Shown in pieces: positions 24,616 through 33,104 of a stretch of DNA of 34,438 bases. Numbering within the stretch: position 1 is the first letter of the stretch; each line of letters starts with the position of its first letter. The stretch is taken from positions 1 to 34,438 of the forward strand of contig DJXE01000100.1 in assembly GCA_002449595.1 (NCBI GenBank), in the 5' to 3' direction. This stretch comes from Lachnospiraceae bacterium UBA7012. GTDB lineage: Bacteria; Bacillota; Clostridia; Lachnospirales; Lachnospiraceae. The notes under the pieces were generated by a model. That model was not told where the DNA came from and did no database searches. It worked only from the letters and a program-made list of their open reading frames with translations. The translations under genes and the position numbers were made by a program.

Positions 24616-25548
24616 ATGGAATTTATCACACCGCGTGAAGATATGATCCTGATGACGCAGCAGTGGACCGGCGAGCGCTATGAGGACGGCCGGCCGAAGG
24701 TGCCGGACAGCATCCTGAAGCGCTTTGAGAAGATCAAGACGGAGGAGGCCTGGGGCGTGCTGCACCGCCGCGGCTACCGCTACCAGTTCAACGGCGACAT
24801 GAAGCGCGTCCACGATGACGGACGCATGCTGATCGGCCGCGCGCTGACCGCCGTCATGGTCCCGACCCGCCCGGACGTGCACATGAACATGCTGCGCCAC
24901 GGACGCGAGGATAAGGGGTTCAAAGGCTTTTTCAACCAGTGGTCGATCGAGTGCCTGCAGGAGAACGACGTCCTCGTCGTCGACATGAACGACAAGGTCG
25001 TCTACGGCACCTACGTCGGCGGCAACCTCTCGACCGCCATCAAGTCGAAGACGAAGAATCCGCACGGCGGCGCGGTCATCTGGGGCGGCATCCGCGACCT
25101 GCAGCAGATCGTGGAGATCCCGGACTTCCAGATCTACTACCGCGGCGTCGATCCCACCCCGATCGGCGACGTCATGCTCTCCGGCATCAACAAGCCCTGC
25201 GCGATCGGCGACGCGATCTGCATGCCGGGCGACGTCGTGCTCGGCACGATGAGCGGCGTGCTCTTCATTCCCGCGCACCTCGCGGAGGCCGCCTGCATCG
25301 CCGGTGAAAAGGAACAGTGCCGCGACCTCTTCGGTTTCGAGCGCCTTGCACAGGGCATCTACACCTCCGCGCAGATCGACACCCGCTGGACGGAAGCGAT
25401 CATGGAGGACTTCCTGGAATGGTTCGCGACCTCCCCGAAGGCCGCGGATTACCAGCACCTGACCTGGGAGGACGAGATCGCGTTCTCCAAGCTGAAAAAC
25501 GTCACTGACTTCACCGGCTTCATCGCGCCGTCGGAGTACGACGTCTGA
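24616..25548 (+). CDS. RraA-family (HMG/CHA aldolase-like) protein
   Basis: This 310-residue protein belongs to the RraA/HMG-aldolase family, whose enzymatic members cleave 4-hydroxy-2-oxo acids to pyruvate (retro-aldol) or decarboxylate oxaloacetate. The core domain is about residues 70-250: GRALTAVMVPTRPD, NDVLVVDMNDK, GGNLSTAIKSK, GGAVIWGGIRDLQQI with the substrate-binding Arg and metal-binding Asp, and CMPGDVVLGTMSGVLFIP. An additional N-terminal helix-rich part and a C-terminal extension make it about 100 residues longer than RraA. AAGGAAG precedes the ATG. It ends the plus-strand operon and is followed by a strong terminator. An aldolase for a 2-keto-3-deoxy product of the upstream dehydratase is the natural inference. 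Confidence 0.9.
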   Translation: MEFITPREDMILMTQQWTGERYEDGRPKVPDSILKRFEKIKTEEAWGVLHRRGYRYQFNGDMKRVHDDGRMLIGRALTAVMVPTRPDVHMNMLRHGREDKGFKGFFNQWSIECLQENDVLVVDMNDKVVYGTYVGGNLSTAIKSKTKNPHGGAVIWGGIRDLQQIVEIPDFQIYYRGVDPTPIGDVMLSGINKPCAIGDAICMPGDVVLGTMSGVLFIPAHLAEAACIAGEKEQCRDLFGFERLAQGIYTSAQIDTRWTEAIMEDFLEWFATSPKAADYQHLTWEDEIAFSKLKNVTDFTGFIAPSEYDV

Positions 25549-25587
25549 TTCCGGCAGCTGTTCTGCCGGCTTTATCGATCAAATGCA

Positions 25588-25622
25588 AAGCTGCACCCTG
25601 GATTCCCGGGTGCAGCTTTTTT
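25588..25622 (+). terminator. Strong rho-independent terminator after the plus-strand operon
   Basis: A perfect 11-bp stem (AAGCTGCACCC / GGGTGCAGCTT) with a 9-base loop ends in six T, 40 bases after the RraA-like stop codon. On the minus strand the hairpin is followed by TTTGCATTTG, so it may also stop the converging hflKC message. Confidence 0.85.
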
Positions 25623-25746
25623 CCGCTTCATAATATGCTTTTGATTCTTCTGTGCAGCGCTTGCCTGCAATTCTGCTGTCAGTTCTTCTGTGCAACGAAT
25701 GTCCGCAGTTCTGCTTCATGTATCGCAGGCTCGTGCCCGCCGCAGT

Positions 25747-26625
25747 TTACTCTGCGGTTCCGTACAGGATCTTCACGAGCTCAGAGTTCCTGTCGAGCAC
25801 GATCGTGCCGCTGCCGCTCTTCAGGGATTCCGAGAGCGCGTCCAGGCTGCGGAGGAAGTTGTAGAACTCGGCTTTGCTGGTGCTGTTGTAAGCTGCCTGC
25901 AGGGTCTTCATGTACTCCGCCTCGCCTTCCGCCTCGAGGACCTTGGCGTCCCTCTCCGCGTTCGCGAGCATGATGGAGACCTGGCGGTCCGTGTCGTTCC
26001 GGATCTTCTGCGCCTCCGCGGCGCCCTCCGCCTGGTACTGGGCCGCGATGTTCTCTCTCTCCGAGATCATGCGCTCATACACAGCCGCCTTGTTGTCGTC
26101 CGGCAGGTCCAGCGCCTTGATCTCCGTCTTGCTGATCTCGATGCCGTACGCGCCGATATCGCTGTTGGCTTCCTTCGTGATCCGCTCATTGAGCTGGTCG
26201 CCGCGGGCCTCGATGATCTCTTCCTGCGTCATGCTGGAGATGACGTTTTTCGTGGCGTTATAGACCGCGGCTTCCACTCTCTCCGCACCCCTCGCCTCGA
26301 GCGCGTTCAGCGTCTGGACGAATTTCTGGGGATCGGTGATCCTCCAGAGGATGTAGTTATCCGTGATCATCGACTTCTTGTCCTTGGTGATGACGTCGCT
26401 CGTCGGGATGTCGTAGATGATGGTCGAGGCCGTGATTCGCTGGATGTTCTGGATGACCGGGATCTTGAACTTCAGGCCCGGCTCGCTCTCGATCCGGACG
26501 ATGCGCCCGAACTGCCGCACCGCGACGTACTCCTTTTCATGGACGGGGAATGTGAGCATCCCAAAGAGCAGAAAAACGACTGCCACGGCCACAGCCGCGA
26601 TCACAAGCTTTTTATGCTTTTTCAT
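25747..26625 (-). CDS. hflC: SPFH/prohibitin protein HflC
   Basis: This 292-residue membrane-anchored protein pairs with HflK to form the large cage that surrounds the FtsH protease and modulates membrane-protein turnover. One N-terminal membrane segment (LVIAAVAVAVVFLLFGML) leads into the SPFH domain (EYVAVRQFGRIVRIESEPGLKFKIP). A long coiled-coil-forming helix follows (MISERENIAAQYQAEGAAEAQKIR). The C-terminus ends with the family's FLRSLDALSESLK and DRNSELVKIL. Its ATG overlaps the stop of hflK by 4 bases and has GGAGGAGAGG immediately upstream, within hflK. Confidence 0.94.
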   Translation of the reverse strand: MKKHKKLVIAAVAVAVVFLLFGMLTFPVHEKEYVAVRQFGRIVRIESEPGLKFKIPVIQNIQRITASTIIYDIPTSDVITKDKKSMITDNYILWRITDPQKFVQTLNALEARGAERVEAAVYNATKNVISSMTQEEIIEARGDQLNERITKEANSDIGAYGIEISKTEIKALDLPDDNKAAVYERMISERENIAAQYQAEGAAEAQKIRNDTDRQVSIMLANAERDAKVLEAEGEAEYMKTLQAAYNSTSKAEFYNFLRSLDALSESLKSGSGTIVLDRNSELVKILYGTAE

Positions 26626-27674
26626 TCCTCTCCTCCTTCCGTCTCCGCCGCGTTAAAAGGCTGCAGCGGCAGGATCTGCTGCGTCTCTCCGTCGGTGATG
26701 ATGATCTTCTGGCCCGGGAGCACCTTTTCCATCGTCTCATAGTACAGGCGCTGCTTCGTGATCTCCGGGTAGTTCCGGTACTCCTCGTACATCTTCTCAA
26801 ACCGGGCGACTTCGCCTTCCGCCTCCGCGATCCTCGCCTGCTTCGCAGCCTCGGCGCTCTGGATGACCTTGTCCGCGTCGGCCTCTGCCTTCGGCAGGCT
26901 CTCGTTCCTGTAGCGGTTCGCGTTGTTCAGCGCGGTCTCCTTGCCCTGCTTCGCGGTCTCGACCGCCTTGAAGGCCTGGACGACCTCTGAGGTCGGCGGC
27001 TCCGCGTCCTGGATCTGGATGTTCACGAGCTGGAGGCCGATGTCCTTTTCCTGCAGAGAAGCGGCCAGTCTCTCCTTGATCTCCGACTGGAGCTGCGCCT
27101 TGCCCGTTGTGATGACGTCGTCGACCGTGTAGTCGCTGACCGCGGAACGGATCGTCGCGAGGGCGGCGTTTTTCAGGATCATCTCCGGCTGCTTCGAGTT
27201 GTAGAGGTAGCTGATCGGATCGTTCACCTTGTACTCGAGATAGAAATCGATGTCGACAAAGTTGAAGTCCGACGTGATCATGATCGCGTCGTCGTCGACC
27301 TGGAAGTTCTGGCCGTTCCCGTCGACGGAGTAGCCGATCCCGACGCCGTGGGTCGTCATGTCCACGATCTGGACGTTCTGCACAAGCGGGATCTTGAAGT
27401 GGAGGCCCGCCGTATCCGTCCGGATGACCTTGCCGAACATGGTCACAACGGCGTTCTCCTGCTCGTCGACCTTGTACATGACGGACGAGACCAGGGCGGC
27501 GCCGACGTTGAGCGCGATCACAAGCCCGACGACGATGAGGATCGTGCGGACAACTCCCGAAGGCTTGCCGGTCCCGGAACCCGAGCCGGAATTCCCGCCT
27601 GCGGCGCCTCCCGTCTCATCGCTCCCTGCCGGCTTCCATTCCCGGAAATTTTTGTTTCTTCCGAATTTCAGCAT
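26622..27674 (-). CDS. hflK: SPFH/prohibitin protein HflK
   Basis: This 350-residue partner of HflC has a Gly/Ser-rich cytosolic N-terminus (GGAAGGNSGSGSGTG), one membrane segment (TILIVVGLVIALNVGAALV) and an SPFH domain starting YKVDEQENAVVTMFGKVI. A coiled-coil helical region follows (ETALNNANRYRNESLPKAEADADK). YYETMEKVLPGQKIIITDG near the end is characteristic of HflK. AGGAG lies 7 bases before the ATG. It leads the two-gene operon, 4-base overlap with hflC. FtsH itself is not in the window. Confidence 0.94.
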   Translation of the reverse strand: MLKFGRNKNFREWKPAGSDETGGAAGGNSGSGSGTGKPSGVVRTILIVVGLVIALNVGAALVSSVMYKVDEQENAVVTMFGKVIRTDTAGLHFKIPLVQNVQIVDMTTHGVGIGYSVDGNGQNFQVDDDAIMITSDFNFVDIDFYLEYKVNDPISYLYNSKQPEMILKNAALATIRSAVSDYTVDDVITTGKAQLQSEIKERLAASLQEKDIGLQLVNIQIQDAEPPTSEVVQAFKAVETAKQGKETALNNANRYRNESLPKAEADADKVIQSAEAAKQARIAEAEGEVARFEKMYEEYRNYPEITKQRLYYETMEKVLPGQKIIITDGETQQILPLQPFNAAETEGGEE

Positions 27675-27732
27675 GGTTTTCTCCTTTTTTTGAGGAAATA
27701 GCTGTTACTGCCGCGGCGCTGCGCGCCTTGTA

Positions 27733-27741
27733 ACATTATCG
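27733..27741 (-). promoter_or_regulatory. Extended -10 promoter element for hflKC
   Basis: TGCGATAAT on the minus strand is an extended -10 element about 60 bases before the hflK start. No good -35 lies 17 bases upstream, as is common when a TGn extension is present. Confidence 0.45.
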
Positions 27742-27798
27742 CATGCAGATCGTGCTTTTGCTTGTCAGATATTGCGAATTAGCGCGGTAAAGCACACA

Positions 27799-27824
27799 AA
27801 AGCGCCGGCATAAGCTGGCGCTTT
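27799..27824 (-). terminator. Second hairpin between tRNA-Gln and hflK
   Basis: AAAGCGCC and GGCGCTTT arms, with an additional GC/GC pair inside, form an imperfect hairpin followed by TTTTG on the minus strand. It lies 65 bases beyond the tRNA terminator and may act as a backup terminator. Confidence 0.45.
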
Positions 27825-27889
27825 CTCCCGTGCATTGGTTTTCTGTTATGTGATGATTCGCCGTATTTCATGCGGGTACCTCATATACC

Positions 27890-27924
27890 AAAAAACGGCT
27901 CTCACCATTATCTGGTGAAAGCCG
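27890..27924 (-). terminator. Rho-independent terminator of tRNA-Gln
   Basis: The 12-pair stem CGGCTTTCACCA / TGGTGAGAGCCG (one G-T pair) with a 5-base loop is followed by six T on the minus strand. It starts 11 bases after the tRNA 3' end. Confidence 0.85.
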
Positions 27925-27935
27925 GTGGACTGGAG

Positions 27936-28008
27936 CTGGGCTAGTAGGATTCGAACCTACGAAATGACGGAGTCAGAGTCCGTTGCCTTACCGCTTGGCG
28001 ATAGCCCA
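27936..28008 (-). tRNA. tRNA-Gln (anticodon CUG)
   Basis: The minus strand folds as a full cloverleaf. The acceptor stem is TGGGCTA / TAGCCCA, the D arm GCCAAGCGGTAAGGC, the anticodon stem ACGGA / TCCGT with loop CTCTGAC giving anticodon CTG, and the T arm GTAGG-TTCGAAT-CCTAC. The discriminator is G, as for glutamine tRNAs. The CCA end is not encoded directly after it (CTCCA follows). It has its own promoter and terminator. Decoding CAG only, it would need a separate UUG tRNA for CAA. Confidence 0.95.
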
Positions 28009-28015
28009 ATATTCG

Positions 28016-28033
28016 AAAGCGACTCGGTCGCTA
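28016..28033 (-). other. Small leader hairpin before tRNA-Gln
   Basis: AGCGAC-CGA-GTCGCT on the minus strand forms a 6-bp hairpin in the 5' leader between the predicted transcription start and the mature tRNA, and would be removed by RNase P processing. Confidence 0.4.
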
Positions 28034-28042
28034 CGAATTGTT

Positions 28043-28071
28043 ATTATACGGTGTGCTTTTGATTATTGCAA
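28043..28071 (-). promoter_or_regulatory. Sigma-A promoter of tRNA-Gln
   Basis: TTGCAA (28066-28071) and TATAAT (28043-28048) are separated by exactly 17 bases on the minus strand. Transcription would start about 28 bases before the mature tRNA. Confidence 0.8.
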
Positions 28072-28106
28072 GCACTTTTTTACGCAAATTTTAACGCGCG
28101 GTTTTC

Positions 28107-28121
28107 CCGCTCTCAGAGCGG
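28107..28121 (-). other. Short hairpin just after trkH
   Basis: CCGCTC-TCA-GAGCGG is a perfect 6-bp hairpin 2 bases after the trkH stop codon. No T-run follows on the minus strand, so it is a weak terminator at best, and trkA-trkH transcripts may read through towards tRNA-Gln. Confidence 0.4.
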
Positions 28122-28123
28122 CT

Positions 28124-29572
28124 TTATTTCCGCTTCCATGCGGCGGGCACGAAGAGCATCAGCATGGGATAGAGCTCCAGGCGGCCGGCGAGCATGTCGA
28201 AGATGAGGACGTACTTCGTGGGGATCGACAGGAAGCCGTAGTTGGCGACCGGGCCGACGAGCGAGAGGCCGGGGCCGATGTTGTTGTAGGTCGCGGCGAC
28301 CGCCGTGAAGTTCGTCTCGAGGTCCGTCGTCTCAAACAGGCCGACGAGCAGGACAGAAATAAGGAGAACGACCATATAGGTGGCGAGGTAGGTTCCGACG
28401 CCTTTTACCATTTCGGGATCCGTCGCCTTGCCGTCCATCTTGATCGCGCGGACGCTCCTGGGATGGATGAAATGCCCGATCTCCCGCTTCACGGTCTTCG
28501 CGAGGATGACGACACGGGACACCTTGAAGCCGCCGCCCGTGCTGCCCGCGCAGGCGCCGATGAACATCAGGATCACGAGGATCTCCTTGGAGAGGTTCGG
28601 CCACAGGTTGAAGTCCGCGGAGGCGAAGCCCGTCGTCGTGATGATCGAAGCGACCTGGAACAGGGCCTCGTGCAGGCAGCGCCGGACCGTCGGGTAGTAA
28701 TGGAACCGGTAGATGTTGGACGTGATCAGGATCACGGATACGAGCACGATGAGGCCGTAACAGCGGACCTCCGTCATGCGGAACGCGTCCTTCTTATGCT
28801 TTCCGAGCAGGAAGAAATAGAAGTTGAAGTTGATGCCGAACATCAGGATGAAGATCGCGATGATCGTCTGCATGAGGAGGGAATAGTCCGCCATGCCGGA
28901 ATTGCGCACCGCGAAGCCGCCGGTACCGGCGGAACCGAAGGAGATCGTGATCGCGTCGAACAGCGGCATGCCGGTGATGGCGAGAAGAACGATCTCGACG
29001 ACAGTCAGGCCGAGATAGATCAGGTAAAGGATCTTGGCGGAGTCGCGCATCTTCGGGACGAGCTTGCCGACCGAAGGGCCGGGGCTCTCCGCGCGCATCA
29101 GGTGCATGTTGTAGCCGCCGGTCATCGGCATGATGGCCAGGATGAAGACGATGACGCCCATGCCGCCGATCCAGTGCGTGAAACTTCTCCAGAACAGGCT
29201 CGCGTGGGACAGGTCCTCGACGCTGGAGAGAATGCTGGCTCCGGTGGTCGTAAAGCCGGAGACGGTCTCAAACAGCGCGTCCGTAAAAGAGGGGATCTCC
29301 CGCGTGATGACAAACGGGATGGCGCCGAACACGGAGAGAACGATCCAGCTGATCGCGACCGTGATCAGGCCTTCCGTCGCGTAATATGCTTTGCTCTCGG
29401 GCTTCTTCCGGTTGATGAGATATCCCAGGAGACCGCAGCCCACAGCCACGGCGAGGTAGACGAGTCCTTCCTTATCTCCGTAGACGGCCGCAACGAGGCA
29501 GGGCAAAAGCAGAAACAGCGCCTCAAATTCGAGCACCACGCCCTGAATATATCTTATGATTCCATAATTCAT
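28124..29572 (-). CDS. trkH: Trk-type potassium uptake channel subunit TrkH
   Basis: This 482-residue integral membrane protein is the K+-conducting subunit of a Trk/Ktr system. The four pseudo-repeat pore loops are visible: [42 protein letters not shown] and [15 protein letters not shown], each with the filter Gly. There are about ten to twelve hydrophobic segments, ending with a short basic tail (AAWKRK). AAGGA lies 7 bases before the ATG. It begins 9 bases after the trkA stop codon, so the two are one transcript. The length is normal for TrkH and slightly long for KtrB. Confidence 0.95.
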   Translation of the reverse strand: MNYGIIRYIQGVVLEFEALFLLLPCLVAAVYGDKEGLVYLAVAVGCGLLGYLINRKKPESKAYYATEGLITVAISWIVLSVFGAIPFVITREIPSFTDALFETVSGFTTTGASILSSVEDLSHASLFWRSFTHWIGGMGVIVFILAIMPMTGGYNMHLMRAESPGPSVGKLVPKMRDSAKILYLIYLGLTVVEIVLLAITGMPLFDAITISFGSAGTGGFAVRNSGMADYSLLMQTIIAIFILMFGINFNFYFFLLGKHKKDAFRMTEVRCYGLIVLVSVILITSNIYRFHYYPTVRRCLHEALFQVASIITTTGFASADFNLWPNLSKEILVILMFIGACAGSTGGGFKVSRVVILAKTVKREIGHFIHPRSVRAIKMDGKATDPEMVKGVGTYLATYMVVLLISVLLVGLFETTDLETNFTAVAATYNNIGPGLSLVGPVANYGFLSIPTKYVLIFDMLAGRLELYPMLMLFVPAAWKRK

Positions 29573-29581
29573 ACTGAGTCC

Positions 29582-30937
29582 TTACTTCAAAAGATCGCTG
29601 AAGTCCTGCACGCCCTGCTGCGTCGTCACGACGATGACGCTGTCGCCTTCCTGGATGACCGTCTGGCCGTTCGGGATGATGATCTGGCGTCCGCGGCTGA
29701 TGCACGCGATCAGGACGTTGTCCCTCGTCGGAAGCTGTGCGAGCGGAATGCCGGTGGCCTTCGTGTCGCCGCGCATGATGAATTCCATCGCCTCGACCTT
29801 GTCCTCGATGATGTCGTAGAGCGTCTCGATGTTGCTGCCCATGGAGTTCTGCACTGCGCGGACATAGGTAACGATGATCTCTGCGGTGATCTTTTTCGGG
29901 TGAATGATCGTATCCAGGTCGAAGGCGCCCATGATCTCGTCGAAATTGATGCGGTTGACCTTGGTGATGAGCTTCGCCTTCGAGCAGCTTCTCGCGTACA
30001 GGGACATGAAGATGTTCGCCTCGTCGATGCCCGTCAGCGTGACGAAGGAATCGGCGGTGGGCAGGCCCTCCTCGATGAGGATCTTCTTGTCAGTCGCGTC
30101 GCCGCAGATGATGACCGTGTTCTCCAGGAGCTCCGAGAGTTCTTCGCAGCGCTCCTTGTCCTTCTCGATGATCGTGACGGCGATCCCGGCCTTCTCAAGC
30201 ATCATCGCCAGGTAGTAGGCGATCGTGCCGCCGCCGACGATGAGGCAATTGCGCACGCGATGCATGTCGACGCCGATGCGGCTGAAGAAGATCCTGCCGT
30301 TGTCAGCGGATGCCACGATGCTGATCTTGTCGCCCGCGGCGAGCACGAAGCGGCCGTTCGGGATGATGACTTCGTCGCCTCGCTCCACGGCGCAGACGAG
30401 CACTTCCGAGCGGGTCCTCGCGTTGATCTCCATCAGGGGGCAGCCGTCCAGGACAGAACCTTCGGGGAGCCTGACTTTCAGGAGTTCGACACGGCCCTTC
30501 GCGAAGGTGTCGACCTTGATCGCGGAGGGAAGCCGCAGGATGCGGGACATCTCTCTGGCCGCCGCAAACTCGGGATTGATCGTGAGCGACAGGCCCAGTT
30601 CCTCTTTGATGACGTCGATCTCCTTGTTGTAGACAGGATTGCGGACACGCGCGATCGTGCGGCAGCCGCCGGCCTTCTTGCCGATCAGGCAGCAAAGCAG
30701 GTTCAGCTCATCCTGGTCCGTGACCGCGATCAGGAGGTCCGCCTGTTCGAGGCCGGCCTCCAGAAGGACTTCGTGGCTCGCGCCGTTTCCGACGACGCCG
30801 AGCACGTCCAGATTGTTGGTGATATCTTCTACGACATCGGGGTCGTTATCCACGACCGAGATATCATGTCCTTCTTTGATTAGCTGCTCGGTGATGGTCT
30901 CTCCGACTTTGCCGCAGCCAACGACGATGATCCGCAT
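29582..30937 (-). CDS. trkA: Trk system potassium regulatory subunit TrkA (two RCK domains)
   Basis: This 451-residue cytosolic NAD(H)/nucleotide-binding regulator gates TrkH. It has two tandem RCK modules: the first starts MRIIVVGCGKVGETITEQL with the Rossmann Gly motif and VDNDPDVVEDI, the second near residue 230 with CLIVGGGTIAYYLAMML and IIEKDKERCEEL. Each is followed by a TrkA-C half (LLKVRLPEGSVLDGCPL; AMEFIMRGDTKATGIPL). The duplicated arrangement is TrkA-like rather than the single-module KtrA. AAAGGAA precedes the ATG. It starts 46 bases after the glutamine synthetase stop codon, possibly on the same message. Confidence 0.95.
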   Translation of the reverse strand: MRIIVVGCGKVGETITEQLIKEGHDISVVDNDPDVVEDITNNLDVLGVVGNGASHEVLLEAGLEQADLLIAVTDQDELNLLCCLIGKKAGGCRTIARVRNPVYNKEIDVIKEELGLSLTINPEFAAAREMSRILRLPSAIKVDTFAKGRVELLKVRLPEGSVLDGCPLMEINARTRSEVLVCAVERGDEVIIPNGRFVLAAGDKISIVASADNGRIFFSRIGVDMHRVRNCLIVGGGTIAYYLAMMLEKAGIAVTIIEKDKERCEELSELLENTVIICGDATDKKILIEEGLPTADSFVTLTGIDEANIFMSLYARSCSKAKLITKVNRINFDEIMGAFDLDTIIHPKKITAEIIVTYVRAVQNSMGSNIETLYDIIEDKVEAMEFIMRGDTKATGIPLAQLPTRDNVLIACISRGRQIIIPNGQTVIQEGDSVIVVTTQQGVQDFSDLLK

Positions 30938-30983
30938 TTGGTATTCCTTTCACTGCTTGTTAATTACTGTTTTATTTAAAGCC

Positions 30984-33104
30984 TTAAATTTCGAACATCA
31001 ATTCCTCGTACGTCGGGAACGGCCACATGCGCTTGTCGACCAGCAGTTCAAGCTCGTCGCAGGCTTTGCGCAGCCTGGCCATCTCCGGAAGGATGGTGTC
31101 TTTATAAAAATACGCCTTTTTCCTGCCCTCGTCCATCTTCGCGGCGCGGGGCGTGTCCTTCATCAGTCTCTCGAGGGCGCGCTGTGCGTCGTTGATGTAA
31201 CCCGCGACCTGCTGCAGCCGGCGGCGCTCCGTCGTGTTGTCGGCGCCCGCCTCCTTGACCGCGATGACGGTCTGCGCGAGGTCTCTCTCGTAACGCATGC
31301 AGCCCGGGATGATCTGCTTGCCCGCCATGTCGATCATCGTTCTCGCCTCGATGTTGATCGATTTGGCGTAAGTCTCGTAGACGATCTCCTCGCGGGATTC
31401 CAGTTCGGATCTCGTGAAGATGCCGAACTTCTCAAACAGCTCAACGGAGCGGTCCGACGTGAGGGCCGGGGCGGCGTCCAGCATGTTCGTGATGTTGGGC
31501 AGGCCTCTCCTCGCCGCCTCTTCCTGCCACTCTGGCGCGTAGGCGTTGCCGTTGAAGATGATGCGGCGGTGCTTCGTCATGTATTCCTTGATCAGGTCGT
31601 GGACCGCGATGTCAAAGTTCTCCGCGTTCTCGAGAATGTCCGCGGCGTCGCAGAACGCTTCCGCCACGATGGTATTGAGCACGGTCGTCGAACCTGCGAC
31701 AGAGTCGGAGGCGCCGACCATACGGAATTCGAAACGGTTGCCGGTGAAGGCAAACGGGGAAGTCCTGTTGCGGTCCGTCGCGTCCTTCGTGATGTTCGCC
31801 ATCGTCTTGATGCCGGTCTCCAGCACGCCGCCCTCGATGTGGCGGTCGGCGGTGCCGGTCTCGACGAGCTGCCGGACGACGTCCTCGAGCTGCTTTCCTA
31901 GGAAGACAGACACGATTGCCGGCGGTGCTTCATTTTCTCCCAGACGGAGGTCGTTGCCGACGACAGCGATGCTCTGGCGCAGCAGGTCTGCGTGCGTGTC
32001 CACTGCCTTCAGGACGCAGGCGAGCACGAGCAGGAACTGGATGTTCCGCTCCGGCGACTCGCCGGGCTTCATCAGGTTGACGCCGTCGTCCGTCCGCAGG
32101 GACCAGTTGTTGTGCTTGCCCGAGCCGTTGACGTGGGCATACGGCTTTTCATGAAGCAGGCAGCGCATGTCGTGGTGGATCGCGACGCGCTTCATGGTCT
32201 CCATCACGAGCTGGTTGTGGTCGACCGCCATGTTCGCGTTCTCGAAGATCGGCGCGAGTTCGTGCTGGCCGGGGGCCACCTCGTTGTGCTGGGTCTTCGC
32301 CGGCACGCCGAGCTTCCAGAGTTCTTCGTTGACTTCTTTCATGAAGGCGCCGACGCGCTCGCGGATGACGCCGAAGTAGTGGTCGTCCATCTCCTGGCCC
32401 TTCGGGGCCGCGGCGCCGAACAGCGTCCTGCCCGCGAATTTCAGGTCCGCGCGCTGCATGTAATTGTCTTTATCGACGAGGAAGTACTCCTGCTCCGCGC
32501 CGACGAACGGAATGACCTTGGTCGCCTCCGTGTTGCCGAACAGGCGGACGATGCGCAGGCCCTGCGCGCTGACCGCCTCCATGGAGCGAAGGAGCGGCGT
32601 CTTCTTGTCGAGCGTCTCTCCGGTGTAGGAGTAGAACGCCGTCGGAATGCAAAGCGTCTTGCCGGTGCCGGACTCCTTCAGGAACGCGAGGGACGTGATG
32701 TCCCATGCCGTGTAGCCGCGCGCCTCAAAGGTCGCCCTGAGGCCGCCGGACGGGAAGGAGGAGGCGTCGGGCTCGCCCTTGATGAGCTGCTTGCCCGAGA
32801 AATCCATCATCAGGTGCCCTTCGTCATTGGGGCTCGTGATGAAGGAATCGTGCTTTTCCGCCGTGATGCCCGTGAGGGGCTGGAACCAGTGGGTGTAGTG
32901 TGTCGCGCCGTTCTCGACCGCCCAGTCCTTCATCGCCTTCGCGACGACGTCGGCGTCCGCGAGGGACAGCTCGCCGCCTTGGTCCATGATGCGGAGCACG
33001 GTCTTGAAGACGCTCTTCGGCAGGCGCTCCTTCATCTTGCTCACGGTGAAAACATTCTCACCGAACATCTCCTCAACGCTGATCTTCCTGTCTGTCATAC
33101 TCAC
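30984..33104 (-). CDS. glnN: Glutamine synthetase type III
   Basis: This 706-residue enzyme makes glutamine from glutamate, ammonia and ATP in the cytoplasm. The length and sequence are those of GSIII: the N-terminal part has FGENVFTVSKMKERLPKSVFK, then THWFQPLTGITAEKHDSF. FPSGGLRATFEARGYTAWD and EVAPGQHELAPIFENAN follow, then VNGSGKHNNWSL for ATP and glutamate binding. GNRFEFRMVGASDS is near residue 455. The start is a GTG with AGGA 5 bases upstream whose first base falls in the stop of the U32 gene (GTGA overlap); an ATG two codons later is the alternative. Coupling to the U32 gene and proximity to trkAH put nitrogen and potassium functions on one strand; functional linkage is unproven. Confidence 0.95.
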   Translation of the reverse strand: MSMTDRKISVEEMFGENVFTVSKMKERLPKSVFKTVLRIMDQGGELSLADADVVAKAMKDWAVENGATHYTHWFQPLTGITAEKHDSFITSPNDEGHLMMDFSGKQLIKGEPDASSFPSGGLRATFEARGYTAWDITSLAFLKESGTGKTLCIPTAFYSYTGETLDKKTPLLRSMEAVSAQGLRIVRLFGNTEATKVIPFVGAEQEYFLVDKDNYMQRADLKFAGRTLFGAAAPKGQEMDDHYFGVIRERVGAFMKEVNEELWKLGVPAKTQHNEVAPGQHELAPIFENANMAVDHNQLVMETMKRVAIHHDMRCLLHEKPYAHVNGSGKHNNWSLRTDDGVNLMKPGESPERNIQFLLVLACVLKAVDTHADLLRQSIAVVGNDLRLGENEAPPAIVSVFLGKQLEDVVRQLVETGTADRHIEGGVLETGIKTMANITKDATDRNRTSPFAFTGNRFEFRMVGASDSVAGSTTVLNTIVAEAFCDAADILENAENFDIAVHDLIKEYMTKHRRIIFNGNAYAPEWQEEAARRGLPNITNMLDAAPALTSDRSVELFEKFGIFTRSELESREEIVYETYAKSINIEARTMIDMAGKQIIPGCMRYERDLAQTVIAVKEAGADNTTERRRLQQVAGYINDAQRALERLMKDTPRAAKMDEGRKKAYFYKDTILPEMARLRKACDELELLVDKRMWPFPTYEELMFEI

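Noticed and set aside
28051..28080. Plus-strand hairpin GTGCTT...AAGCAC followed by T6
   Set aside because: It has only 6 pairs and a wide loop, and overlaps the tRNA-Gln promoter; no plus-strand gene ends there.
27983..30883. A 966-codon open frame on the plus strand
   Set aside because: It is antisense to trkH and trkA and runs over the tRNA-Gln gene; its composition is that of a reverse-strand shadow.
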